33,778 nt of DNA from positions 60,723 to 94,500 of the forward strand of contig MFER01000012.1 of assembly GCA_001777655.1 (NCBI GenBank), given 5' to 3'. The position numbers were made by a program, and so were the translations under genes. Positions 16,605 through 21,529 of the stretch are shown piece after piece. Every line of letters starts with the position of its first letter. The first letter of the stretch is position 1. Under the pieces are notes generated by a model. That model had not been told where the DNA came from, ran no database searches, and saw only the letters and a program-made list of their open reading frames with translations. The DNA comes from Candidatus Doudnabacteria bacterium RIFCSPHIGHO2_02_FULL_43_13b. Lineage in GTDB: Bacteria; Patescibacteriota; Doudnabacteria; UBA920; O2-02-FULL-48-8.

Positions 16605-16605
16605 G

Positions 16606-16740
16606 TCGGGTAGTAGAAATTTGATATCTCGCCTGCGGCGGGATAAAAAACTAGCGCAAATAACTTAATTTATAATAATAAGCAAACATATGTTAATAGA
16701 CCCTCGATTGTTAATCATTAATCAAATTTTCACTACCCGA
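16606..16740. mobile_element. 135-bp MITE-like element splitting the pilN stop / pilO start overlap
   Basis: 20-bp terminal inverted repeats (left TCGGGTAGTAGAAATTTGAT, right its complement with two mismatches). TGAG flanks both sides (16602-16605, 16741-16744). The left TGAG keeps the pilN stop, the right one with the element's final A gives the pilO ATG. A small GC hairpin (TCGCC TGC GGCGGGA) lies near the left end. No ORF inside. Confidence 0.88.
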
Positions 16741-17327
16741 TGAGAGCTTTGACGCAAAACATTATTATTCTAGTTTGTGGAATGGTAGTAAGTTTGTTAC
16801 TAGTGTTTTTTGGTATTCAACCAATCCTTGATAGTTTAAGCAACCTGCATGATGAAGTCAGGGCCCAGAAAACCGAAGTATTGACTTTAGATCAGCAAAT
16901 TCTTGCATTTAAGACCGCTCAGTCTGATTTATCGAAAGCGGAACGGAAAAGCGATATCGATCAGGCAATCGCTAAGCGCGAACAATTGGTGGAAGCAGTC
17001 AAGGATGTGGAAGCGGCAATTAGTCTGACTAACAGTCAACATACTCTCCAAATTTACGATCAGAATGAACCTGGATTTGCGAAAGAGGCCGCGGTTATTC
17101 CAAACCGCGTAGGTATTACTGAAATTCCTTATACCCTTAATGTTACTAATGATTTTGTGGGATTGTTAAATGTTCTCTCTTATCTGGAGCACTTACCCCA
17201 TTTTACTGAAGTTTCGAGGATTGATCTATCGTCCGAGACCATCCCGGCCGAAGGCGGCAGAGTTATTCGCACCGGTAAGGTTTTTGGCAGCATTAACGGA
17301 GTATTTTTTATGGAATCAGGACAATAA
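16740..17327 (+). CDS. pilO: Pilus assembly protein PilO
   Basis: Partner of PilN in the alignment complex on the outer face of the membrane. 195 aa with a short cytoplasmic tail, one membrane helix (IIILVCGMVVSLLLVFFGIQPIL, about 8-30), a coiled coil (LSNLHDEVRAQKTEVLTLDQQILAFKTAQSDL) and a ferredoxin-like domain (VGITEIPYTLNVTNDFVGLLNVLSYLEHLPHFTEVSRIDL), the usual PilO order. Placed after pilN as in other pilus loci. Its ATG arises at the edge of the inserted element at 16606-16740. A further element starts 12 bp after its stop. Confidence 0.92.
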   Translation: MRALTQNIIILVCGMVVSLLLVFFGIQPILDSLSNLHDEVRAQKTEVLTLDQQILAFKTAQSDLSKAERKSDIDQAIAKREQLVEAVKDVEAAISLTNSQHTLQIYDQNEPGFAKEAAVIPNRVGITEIPYTLNVTNDFVGLLNVLSYLEHLPHFTEVSRIDLSSETIPAEGGRVIRTGKVFGSINGVFFMESGQ

Positions 17328-17339
17328 AGATATTATGAA

Positions 17340-17441
17340 TCCCGTTAGAAATACTCATGAGCATCCTGTCAGTGAAATAATATTTAACGGGAATAATCTA
17401 ATTAAATCGCATAATTAACTAATCAAAATTTCTAAACGGGA
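17340..17441. mobile_element. 102-bp MITE-like element downstream of pilO
   Basis: Near copy of the element at 15940: same left end TCCCGTTAGAAAT, right end with one extra A (ATTTCTAAACGGGA), about seven differences overall. TGAA flanks both sides (17336-17339, 17442-17445). Again the final A and the duplication form the start codon of the next gene. Confidence 0.87.
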
Positions 17442-17713
17442 TGAAGCAGTTTAAATTCAAAAGTTTAAAAATCAAATCCATTTATGCCGAACGTCTTCTG
17501 GCGCTGATTTTTATTATTATTATTTTGTTGGAAGCGCAGCTGCTTTATAGTAAAGTTTATAAGATCTTAGGCACGGAGCCAGATATGGTCCCGGCCGGCA
17601 ACGTGGTCAGAGTAGATCTTTCTGATTACAACCAAACCTTGCAACTTTTGGATCAATTAAAGAGCTTCGTGCCCAAACCTTGGGGGCTGGTTGATCCTAA
17701 CCCGTTTCAATAA
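17441..17713 (+). CDS. Small single-pass membrane protein at the pilP position
   Basis: 90 aa: a basic N-terminus (MKQFKFKSLKIKSIYAER), one membrane helix (LLALIFIIIILLEAQLLYSKVY, about 19-40) and a short outside part with VVRVDLSDYNQTLQLLDQLKSF. It stands where many pilus loci have pilP, and is about half that length with no visible beta domain or lipobox, so I do not call it PilP. It may be a shortened accessory of the PilNO complex. Its start codon sits at the edge of the third element; the following gene starts 3 bp after its stop. Confidence 0.75.
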   Translation: MKQFKFKSLKIKSIYAERLLALIFIIIILLEAQLLYSKVYKILGTEPDMVPAGNVVRVDLSDYNQTLQLLDQLKSFVPKPWGLVDPNPFQ

Positions 17714-17716
17714 TTT

Positions 17717-18397
17717 ATGACCCAGGAGTATCTTACTAAAGAACAGCAGGTTCAAAAAAAAATTAAACTTATCGCAACGATTACTGCGGTTTTAATCGTT
17801 GTCGCGCTCGCAGGTTTTGGCGTGGTTAAGTTGGCGCAAAAAAGTCCTACTGCCGGCGGTCCGTCCCCAACACTGGATCAAATTAATGACACTGATCACG
17901 TATTGGGCAATCGTGACGCGAAAATTGTCTTGATCGAATATAGCGATTTTCAGTGTCCGGCTTGTCGGGCATATTCCGCCCAAGTCGAAAAATTGCATCA
18001 GGATTTTCCCACCGATTTGGTTATCGTCTACCGGCACTATCCGCTTTCCCAGCACAAAAATGCTATCCCAGCGGCGCAAGCTTCGGAAGCCGGCGGGGTC
18101 CAGGGGAAATTTTGGGCAATGGCCAAGTTGATATTTGACGATCAACCGACCTGGTCGGGAATGAGCACTCCCATTCCAAAGTTTGTGGAATATGCGGGGC
18201 AACTCGGACTTAATCTTCCTGCCTTTGAATCTGATCTGTATTCAGCTAGTCTTGCTTCCAAAATTAACAATGATAAAACAAGCGGGGACCAAGTTTCGTT
18301 AACTGGCACGCCAAGTTTCTATTTGAATGGTCAAAAAATCGGCAATCCTTCCACCTACCAGCAATTCTATGATTTGGTAAAAAATGCAGTCAAGTAA
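17717..18397 (+). CDS. Membrane-anchored DsbA-like thiol oxidoreductase
   Basis: 226 aa: an N-terminal membrane helix (about 18-40), then a thioredoxin-fold domain of the DsbA type. Active site CPAC is at C80-C83 in YSDFQCPACRAYSAQV, and the cis-Pro loop is LTGTPSFYLNG. VIVYRHYPLSQHKNAIPAAQASEAGG is characteristic of the DsbA_4/thioredoxin_4 group. It would put disulfides into exported proteins and be re-oxidised by the VKOR encoded next, whose gene overlaps it by 14 bp. Starts 3 bp after the pilus gene. Likely clients are the six-Cys pilin and the Cys pairs in the surface proteins (inference). Confidence 0.93.
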   Translation: MTQEYLTKEQQVQKKIKLIATITAVLIVVALAGFGVVKLAQKSPTAGGPSPTLDQINDTDHVLGNRDAKIVLIEYSDFQCPACRAYSAQVEKLHQDFPTDLVIVYRHYPLSQHKNAIPAAQASEAGGVQGKFWAMAKLIFDDQPTWSGMSTPIPKFVEYAGQLGLNLPAFESDLYSASLASKINNDKTSGDQVSLTGTPSFYLNGQKIGNPSTYQQFYDLVKNAVK

Positions 18398-18845
18398 GAA
18401 AAAGGTGTTGATTGTTTTAAGTTTGGTTTTGGCATTTATAGGATTTTTAGATGCCACTTACCTGACCGCGGTTCATTATACTGGTTCTAATTTAGTCTGT
18501 TATATCAGTACTGATTGTGATAGTGTTACTACCAGTAAATATGCCACGATTGGCTTTGTTCCGGTTTCTCTAATCGGGAGCGGTTATTATCTATTCGCGT
18601 TGGTCTTATTGCTTATTTATCTGATGGAAGGGTTTCGGAAAGTGCTTAGTTGGTTGCAATTGTTATTCGCCGTCGCCTTCCTATTCTCGTTATATTTTGT
18701 GTATCTACAACTGTTTGTTATTCACGCCCTTTGTTTTTATTGTGTAACCTCGGCAACAGTGACTACTTTATTATTAATTAGTTCCATAATATTAAAATTA
18801 CCGCCCAAGGCGGGGAAAGGAGAAAAAAATGACCAATTATTATAA
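18384..18845 (+). CDS. Vitamin K epoxide reductase (VKOR) family protein
   Basis: 153-aa polytopic membrane protein that passes electrons from DsbA to a quinone. Four hydrophobic segments are visible. The loop cysteines are C39 and C45 (LVCYISTDCDSV), the quinone-site pair is C117-C120 in HALCFYCVTSA, and SKYATIGFVPVSLIGSGYY matches the conserved VKOR S..a...G.P....G..Y text. All four active Cys are present. Overlaps the dsbA-like gene upstream by 14 bp and the DoxX-like gene downstream by 17 bp, so translation of the three is tightly linked. Confidence 0.94.
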   Translation: MQSSKKKVLIVLSLVLAFIGFLDATYLTAVHYTGSNLVCYISTDCDSVTTSKYATIGFVPVSLIGSGYYLFALVLLLIYLMEGFRKVLSWLQLLFAVAFLFSLYFVYLQLFVIHALCFYCVTSATVTTLLLISSIILKLPPKAGKGEKNDQLL

Positions 18846-19278
18846 ATGGTCAGTGTTTGTCTTAAGATTAACCACTGGATGGATGATGTTTTATGCTGGA
18901 ATTACCAAGATTTTGGATCCTAACTGGTCAGCGGCCGGGTATCTTACCCATGCCAAGAGTTTTCCGGGGTTGTTCGCTTGGTTCGCCCAACCTTCGATTT
19001 TGCCAGTTACGAACTTTGTGAACGAGTGGGGACTGACTTTGCTTGGGGTTTCTTTGATCTTAGGTATTGGGGTTAGATGGAGTGCGATTTTAGGAGCTTT
19101 TTTAATGTTGCTATATTATTTCCCGGTTCTAGACTTTCCGTATCCAAACGAACACTCATACATTATTGATGAGCACATTATTTATGCAGTTGTGTTGTTA
19201 GCTTTGGGTGCTTTGGGTGCGGGTAAGGTCATGGGGTTGGAGAGATGGGTTTGGAGTAAGGGCGCATTTAAGGAATAA
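18829..19278 (+). CDS. DoxX-like membrane protein
   Basis: 149 aa with about four membrane helices. The N-terminal RLTTGWMMFYAGITKILDPNW fits the DoxX/DoxD family pattern (RxxxGxxFxxaGxxKl), and WGLTLLGVSLILGIGVRWSAILGAFLMLLYYF is the family's second and third helix. Family members are linked with quinone-dependent redox reactions; here the overlap with VKOR suggests help in quinone or thiol electron flow (inference). It has a good ribosome site AAAGGAG in the end of the VKOR gene. A terminator ends the unit. Reads through to the pilus genes without another clear promoter. Confidence 0.88.
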   Translation: MTNYYKWSVFVLRLTTGWMMFYAGITKILDPNWSAAGYLTHAKSFPGLFAWFAQPSILPVTNFVNEWGLTLLGVSLILGIGVRWSAILGAFLMLLYYFPVLDFPYPNEHSYIIDEHIIYAVVLLALGALGAGKVMGLERWVWSKGAFKE

Positions 19279-19283
19279 AAAAG

Positions 19284-19305
19284 TCCGCCATCTTGGCGGA
19301 TTTTT
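19284..19305 (+). terminator. Terminator of the pilus/disulfide unit
   Basis: TCCGCC/GGCGGA stem around ATCTT, followed by TTTTT; five bases after the DoxX-like stop codon. Confidence 0.88.
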
Positions 19306-19319
19306 ATAATATAGTTCTT

Positions 19320-19395
19320 TGGTGGAGTGGCTGGGACTCGAACCCAGAACCAATTGCTTAAGAGGCAACTGCTCTACCAGTTGAGCTACCACTCC
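19320..19395 (-). tRNA. tRNA-Lys (CTT)
   Basis: Reverse-strand cloverleaf with acceptor GGAGTGG/CCACTCC, D-arm GCTC/GAGC, anticodon loop CTCTTAA (anticodon CTT), T-loop TTCGAGT, discriminator A and encoded CCA. All stems pair, with one G-T in the anticodon stem. Confidence 0.96.
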
Positions 19396-19465
19396 TCGTC
19401 GCAATCGGTCGACACTTCGCAATTTCGCTCCGCGAAATATGCTACGGTCGACATATTGCTCCTCT

Positions 19466-19510
19466 CAATTCAAAATGCGATAGATTGTTCTTATCCTGCA
19501 TTTTGAATTG
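19466..19510. repeat. Perfect 13-bp inverted repeat upstream of tRNA-Lys
   Basis: CAATTCAAAATGC (19466-19478) and GCATTTTGAATTG (19498-19510); GATA/TATC extends the stem past a two-base bulge. Just before it are a small hairpin (ATTTCGC/GCGAAAT, near 19422) and two copies of GGTCGACA. No gene is seen in 19396-19711. Confidence 0.75.
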
Positions 19511-19564
19511 TAATTCTGAAAGCTTAGTCATTTTACTCTTTTTTGGGAAATACTCAAGGGATAT

Positions 19565-19667
19565 ATCCAGCACCACTTTTGACGACAAAATAAATACTAG
19601 TCATTAAACCACTCTATAGATTAATCTAAAAATTAAATATTATTTCCAGACAAAAGTGGTGCTGGAT
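19565..19667. mobile_element. 103-bp MITE-like element, ATCCAGCACCACTTTTG family
   Basis: Perfect 17-bp terminal inverted repeats ATCCAGCACCACTTTTG / CAAAAGTGGTGCTGGAT. The interior is AT-rich with no ORF. It is the most intact copy of the family that also touches the prepilin at 14264 and the end of holA. No clear target duplication. Confidence 0.85.
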
Positions 19668-19701
19668 AAAAAGAAGACCCAATCGGACAAATTTGGGTCT
19701 T
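19668..19701 (-). terminator. Terminator of the 92-aa gene
   Basis: On the reverse strand AAGACCCAA/TTGGGTCTT with a 10-nt loop, then CTTTTTAT. It starts 10 bp after the stop codon. Confidence 0.88.
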
Positions 19702-19711
19702 GCCTCGTTGC

Positions 19712-19990
19712 TCAGCGTCTTGAGCGCATGAACAGATCGACTCGGTCCAAAATGCTCATGCTTGGCGCAATCGAACGAGCAAACGGAAGCTCTGCCAGTT
19801 TGAACGGCACATTGACTATGATCTCATCGGTATCTACGATCGAGGCACCGATGCCATCGTCGTCAACAATCCAGAATCTGGCGCGGCGTGGTTGCTCGAA
19901 GCGTTCGACTGTTGTGACGTTTCCTGTCTGGATGCCAGAAATCAGGATTTCAGTGCCCGGGGTCAGACGGAGCGCATCTTCGCGAGTCAT
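19712..19990 (-). CDS. Small uncharacterised protein, strong ribosome site
   Basis: 92 aa, not recognised. The start MTREDALRLTPGTEILISGIQTGNVTTVERF suggests a small beta-barrel such as an SH3-like fold, followed by ARFWIVDDDGIGASIVDTDEIIVNVPF and a charged tail DRVDLFMRSRR. No signal peptide or membrane segment. The gene is clearly real: an extended -10 (TGTTATAAT), a perfect AGGAGG eight nt before the ATG, and a terminator. The GC-rich codon use and strong Shine-Dalgarno differ from AT-rich neighbours and resemble the radical SAM and trpS genes. An antisense ORF (19656-20006) is its shadow. Confidence 0.8.
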   Translation of the reverse strand: MTREDALRLTPGTEILISGIQTGNVTTVERFEQPRRARFWIVDDDGIGASIVDTDEIIVNVPFKLAELPFARSIAPSMSILDRVDLFMRSRR

Positions 19991-19994
19991 AAGC

Positions 19995-20022
19995 CCTCCT
20001 GATTGATACCCCGATTATAACA
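19995..20022 (-). promoter_or_regulatory. Promoter and ribosome site of the 92-aa gene
   Basis: Reverse-strand TGTTATAAT (20014-20022) as extended -10 and AGGAGG (19995-20000) eight bases before the ATG. No convincing -35. Confidence 0.7.
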
Positions 20023-20035
20023 GTTTATGCGATTT

Positions 20036-20062
20036 AAGAAAACAGCCCATTTTAGGGCTGTT
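20036..20062 (-). terminator. Terminator of the RNHCP gene
   Basis: On the reverse strand AACAGCCC/GGGCTGTT with loop TAAAAT, followed by TTCTT. The RNHCP stop codon lies in the loop. Confidence 0.82.
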
Positions 20063-20351
20063 GGGAAAGTTCTAGAATTAGTTTAAAATTATCTTCTAAT
20101 ATGGCCTTATTTTTTCGAACCTTGTGACATTTCAGGCATTTATGGATGATTAGATATTCACCGTGGTTTTGTTCGACCCCAACAGGTTCCATGAGTCCTT
20201 GGCAGATTTCCGTCCGGTCGCCGGGGTTAACGTCGACATGCTTGCTATATAAACATTTGGGACAATGGTTGGTATAGCCACTACCCAATACTTGGTGGCC
20301 GCAATTTTCACATATAAAATCTTCGGTCTTTTTTTGAAAGAGCCTGCTCAT
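20052..20351 (-). CDS. RNHCP domain protein
   Basis: 99 aa. The text FICENCGHQV ... GYTNHCPKCLYSKHVDVNPGDR ... IIHKCLKCHKVRKNKAI is the RNHCP domain, a zinc-ribbon-like family named for this motif and of unknown function. Three Cys-pair motifs are visible: CENC (14-17), CPKC (30-33) and CLKC near 71-74. Full length for the family. Its ATG overlaps the stop of the upstream small membrane protein gene as ATGA, so the two are translated together. The transcript probably begins at the promoter in front of the tRNA-Arg pair, since there is no obvious promoter in between. Confidence 0.92.
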   Translation of the reverse strand: MSRLFQKKTEDFICENCGHQVLGSGYTNHCPKCLYSKHVDVNPGDRTEICQGLMEPVGVEQNHGEYLIIHKCLKCHKVRKNKAILEDNFKLILELSQQP

Positions 20352-20554
20352 CTACTTTTTAACCACAGACTCAAAAAGAGGAAGAGATACATAAGGACTC
20401 CTGCAACCACAATGAGAATAATTAGTGTCAGGATAAAGCCGATAATGCTTCGCCATAATTTTCTCTTCTTGGCCTTCATTGTATCAACAACCGCTTCCGA
20501 TATTGAAAAGCCTAGGAAGCCTAAAATTGTATCAATAATTGTATCGATGATCAT
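20348..20554 (-). CDS. Small membrane protein upstream of RNHCP
   Basis: The track starts at a GTG inside the tRNA 3' end (75 aa); an ATG at 20554 gives 68 aa and lies 13 bp after the tRNA. Visible: MIIDTIIDTILGFLGFSISEAVVDTM, a basic stretch KAKKRKLWRS, and one strong membrane segment IIGFILTLIILIVVAGVLMYLFLFLSLW. No family recognised. The overlap with the RNHCP gene (ATGA) suggests a shared role. No clear Shine-Dalgarno is present. Confidence 0.65.
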   Translation of the reverse strand: MIIDTIIDTILGFLGFSISEAVVDTMKAKKRKLWRSIIGFILTLIILIVVAGVLMYLFLFLSLWLKSR

Positions 20555-20622
20555 AGATTTAATTTTCTGGTGCACCCACCAGGAGTTGAACCTGGAACCT
20601 TGTGGTCCGAAGCCACACGCTC

Positions 20623-20750
20623 CCCGCCCGCCTGACTCGCTAAATTTTAAGTTGGTGACCCCGGTAGGATTTGAACCTACTACCTCCTGGTTCGAAGCCA
20701 GGCGCTCTATCCAAATGAGCTACGGAGTCTCGTCGGGCGAGTCGGGCGGG
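20623..20750 (-). repeat. Insert with complementary GC-rich arms, carrying a tRNA
   Basis: On the transcribed strand the insert begins CCCGCCCGACTCGC (20750-20737) and ends GCGAGT-CAGG-CGGGCGGG (20640-20623). The arms pair over 8 + 6 bp with a 4-nt CAGG bulge. The CCCGCCCGCC end equals that of palindromes in holA and in the PilX-like gene. No target duplication is evident. Confidence 0.8.
20653..20729 (-). tRNA. tRNA-Arg (TCG), complete, nested inside the other tRNA-Arg
   Basis: 77 nt with acceptor GACTCCG/CGGGGTC (one T-G pair), D-arm GCTC/GAGC, anticodon arm CCTGG-CTTCGAA-CCAGG (anticodon TCG), T-arm GTAGG/CCTAC with TTCAAAT, discriminator A and encoded CCA. All stems are sound. It differs from the outer tRNA in acceptor, anticodon-stem and T-stem sequences, so it is not a recent tandem copy. 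Confidence 0.94.
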
Positions 20751-20787
20751 TATCCAATTGAGCTATGGGTGCTCGTTTAGCCCAAAA

Positions 20788-20816
20788 ATCATAACATTTT
20801 TGCTAGTTGAAATCAA
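20788..20816 (-). promoter_or_regulatory. Promoter of the nested tRNA-Arg unit
   Basis: Reverse strand TTGATT (20816-20811), 17-bp spacer, TATGAT (20793-20788) with TGT in front. Transcription would begin about 8 nt before the outer tRNA's first base. It overlaps the divergent promoter of the HTH gene. Confidence 0.65.
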
Positions 20817-20835
20817 TGTCGCGGAGTGGTAAGCT
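20807..20835 (+). promoter_or_regulatory. Promoter of the excisionase-like gene, leaderless
   Basis: TTGAAA (20807-20812), 17-bp spacer, TAAGCT (20830-20835) with TGG as extended -10. The ATG at 20842 falls at the expected transcription start, so the mRNA is probably leaderless. Confidence 0.6.
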
Positions 20836-20841
20836 AAGGGC

Positions 20842-21054
20842 ATGAAGACCAGCGATGATAAGATCTTAAATGTTCCGGCATTGGCCAAATTCTTTGGGGT
20901 TTCTAACCAAACGATTTGGCGGTGGTGCAAAAGTGGGAAACTGCCGGCTTTTAAAATCGGGGCGCAGTGGAAAATTCGCCAATCTGACATTAACAAAATT
21001 ATCAGTCAGAAAATCGAGAAGAAAAAGAGGGATAATCAAGCGAAGCTGTTTTAA
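20842..21054 (+). CDS. Excisionase-like helix-turn-helix DNA-binding protein
   Basis: 70 aa. LNVPALAKFFGVSNQTIWRWCKSGKLPAFKIGAQWKIRQSDINKII is the winged-helix pattern of the Xis/MerR-like excisionase family (HTH_17), complete in itself, followed by a basic tail KIEKKKRDNQAKLF. Such proteins act as transcription regulators or recombination directionality factors. It stands divergently next to a tRNA-Arg, a class of gene often used as attachment site, but no integrase is in the window. Its promoter overlaps that of the tRNA unit, so it might repress both. Start without Shine-Dalgarno, likely leaderless. Confidence 0.87.
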   Translation: MKTSDDKILNVPALAKFFGVSNQTIWRWCKSGKLPAFKIGAQWKIRQSDINKIISQKIEKKKRDNQAKLF

Positions 21055-21070
21055 AAATTGATCTAATTAG

Positions 21071-21500
21071 TCTAATTGACCTAATTTCTAAATAATGAAC
21101 AATGATCAAACTCCAAACAAACGTTATGATCTAGAAGAAAGAACTGCAAAATTTGGTGAAGAGGTGATAAAATTTTGCAATGAGTTACCGAGAACTGATA
21201 TTACAAGGCCATTGATAAATCAATTAATTAAATGTGGAACTGCCGTAGGAGCAAATTATTGCGAGGCCGATGATGCTGAGAGTAAACTAGATTTCAAACA
21301 TAAAATAGGAATCTGCAAAAAAGAATCAAGAGAATGCAAACATTTTTTGCGAATGATCTGGGTGGCAGTCCCAGAAAAAAAAGAAGTGGCATTGAAACTA
21401 TGGAACGAGGCGAAAGAGCTAAATCTTATTTTCAATGCAATTAATAATAAGCTTAAATAGTTTGTTATTTAGAGTTTAGTAATTATTTAGGTCAATTAGA
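21071..21500. repeat. Inverted repeats bracketing the intact four-helix gene
   Basis: TCTAATTGACCTAA (21071-21084) and its perfect reverse complement TTAGGTCAATTAGA (21487-21500) flank the gene at 21095-21460. Nearby AATTAG-type text extends the similarity. The layout suggests the gene moves as a cassette. Confidence 0.6.
21095..21460 (+). CDS. Four-helix-bundle protein (23S rRNA intervening-sequence family)
   Basis: 121 aa, normal length. Typical family text: YDLEERTAKFGEEVIKFCNELP (helix 1), PLINQLIKCGTAVGANYCEADDAESKLDFKHKIGICKKESRECKHFLRMI (helices 2-3) and ELNLIFNAINNKL (helix 4). These proteins form pentameric or similar helical bundles; function is not established, though relatives occur in rRNA intervening sequences and near mobile elements. 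It is the intact relative of the broken gene at 8181-8582. Flanked by 14-bp inverted repeats. ATG without Shine-Dalgarno. Placed between the HTH gene and holA in the same direction. Confidence 0.93.
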   Translation: MNNDQTPNKRYDLEERTAKFGEEVIKFCNELPRTDITRPLINQLIKCGTAVGANYCEADDAESKLDFKHKIGICKKESRECKHFLRMIWVAVPEKKEVALKLWNEAKELNLIFNAINNKLK

Positions 21501-21529
21501 AATTAGAATAATTAGAAATTTTACCGTCT

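Larger units (their letters stand above)
20568..20772 (-). tRNA. tRNA-Arg (TCG), interrupted in the D-arm by a 128-bp insert
   Basis: The 5' exon (20772 down to 20751) reads GCACCCA-TA-GCTC-AATTGGATA; the 3' exon (20622 down to 20568) continues GAGC-G-TGTGG-CTTCGGA-CCACA-AGGTT, a T-arm CCAGG/CCTGG, TGGGTGC, A, CCA. Joined they give a perfect 77-nt tRNA-Arg: the 7-bp acceptor, D-stem GCTC/GAGC and anticodon stem all pair, and the anticodon is TCG. The exons are separated by 128 bp that carry a second full tRNA-Arg. Both exons lie behind a good promoter. It is either a disrupted gene or an RNA that matures in an unusual way; the sequence cannot decide. Confidence 0.85.

Noticed and set aside
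20623-20750. Group I or group II intron in tRNA-Arg
   Set aside because: Only 128 bp, placed in the D-arm and mostly filled by another tRNA; there is no room for an intron core.
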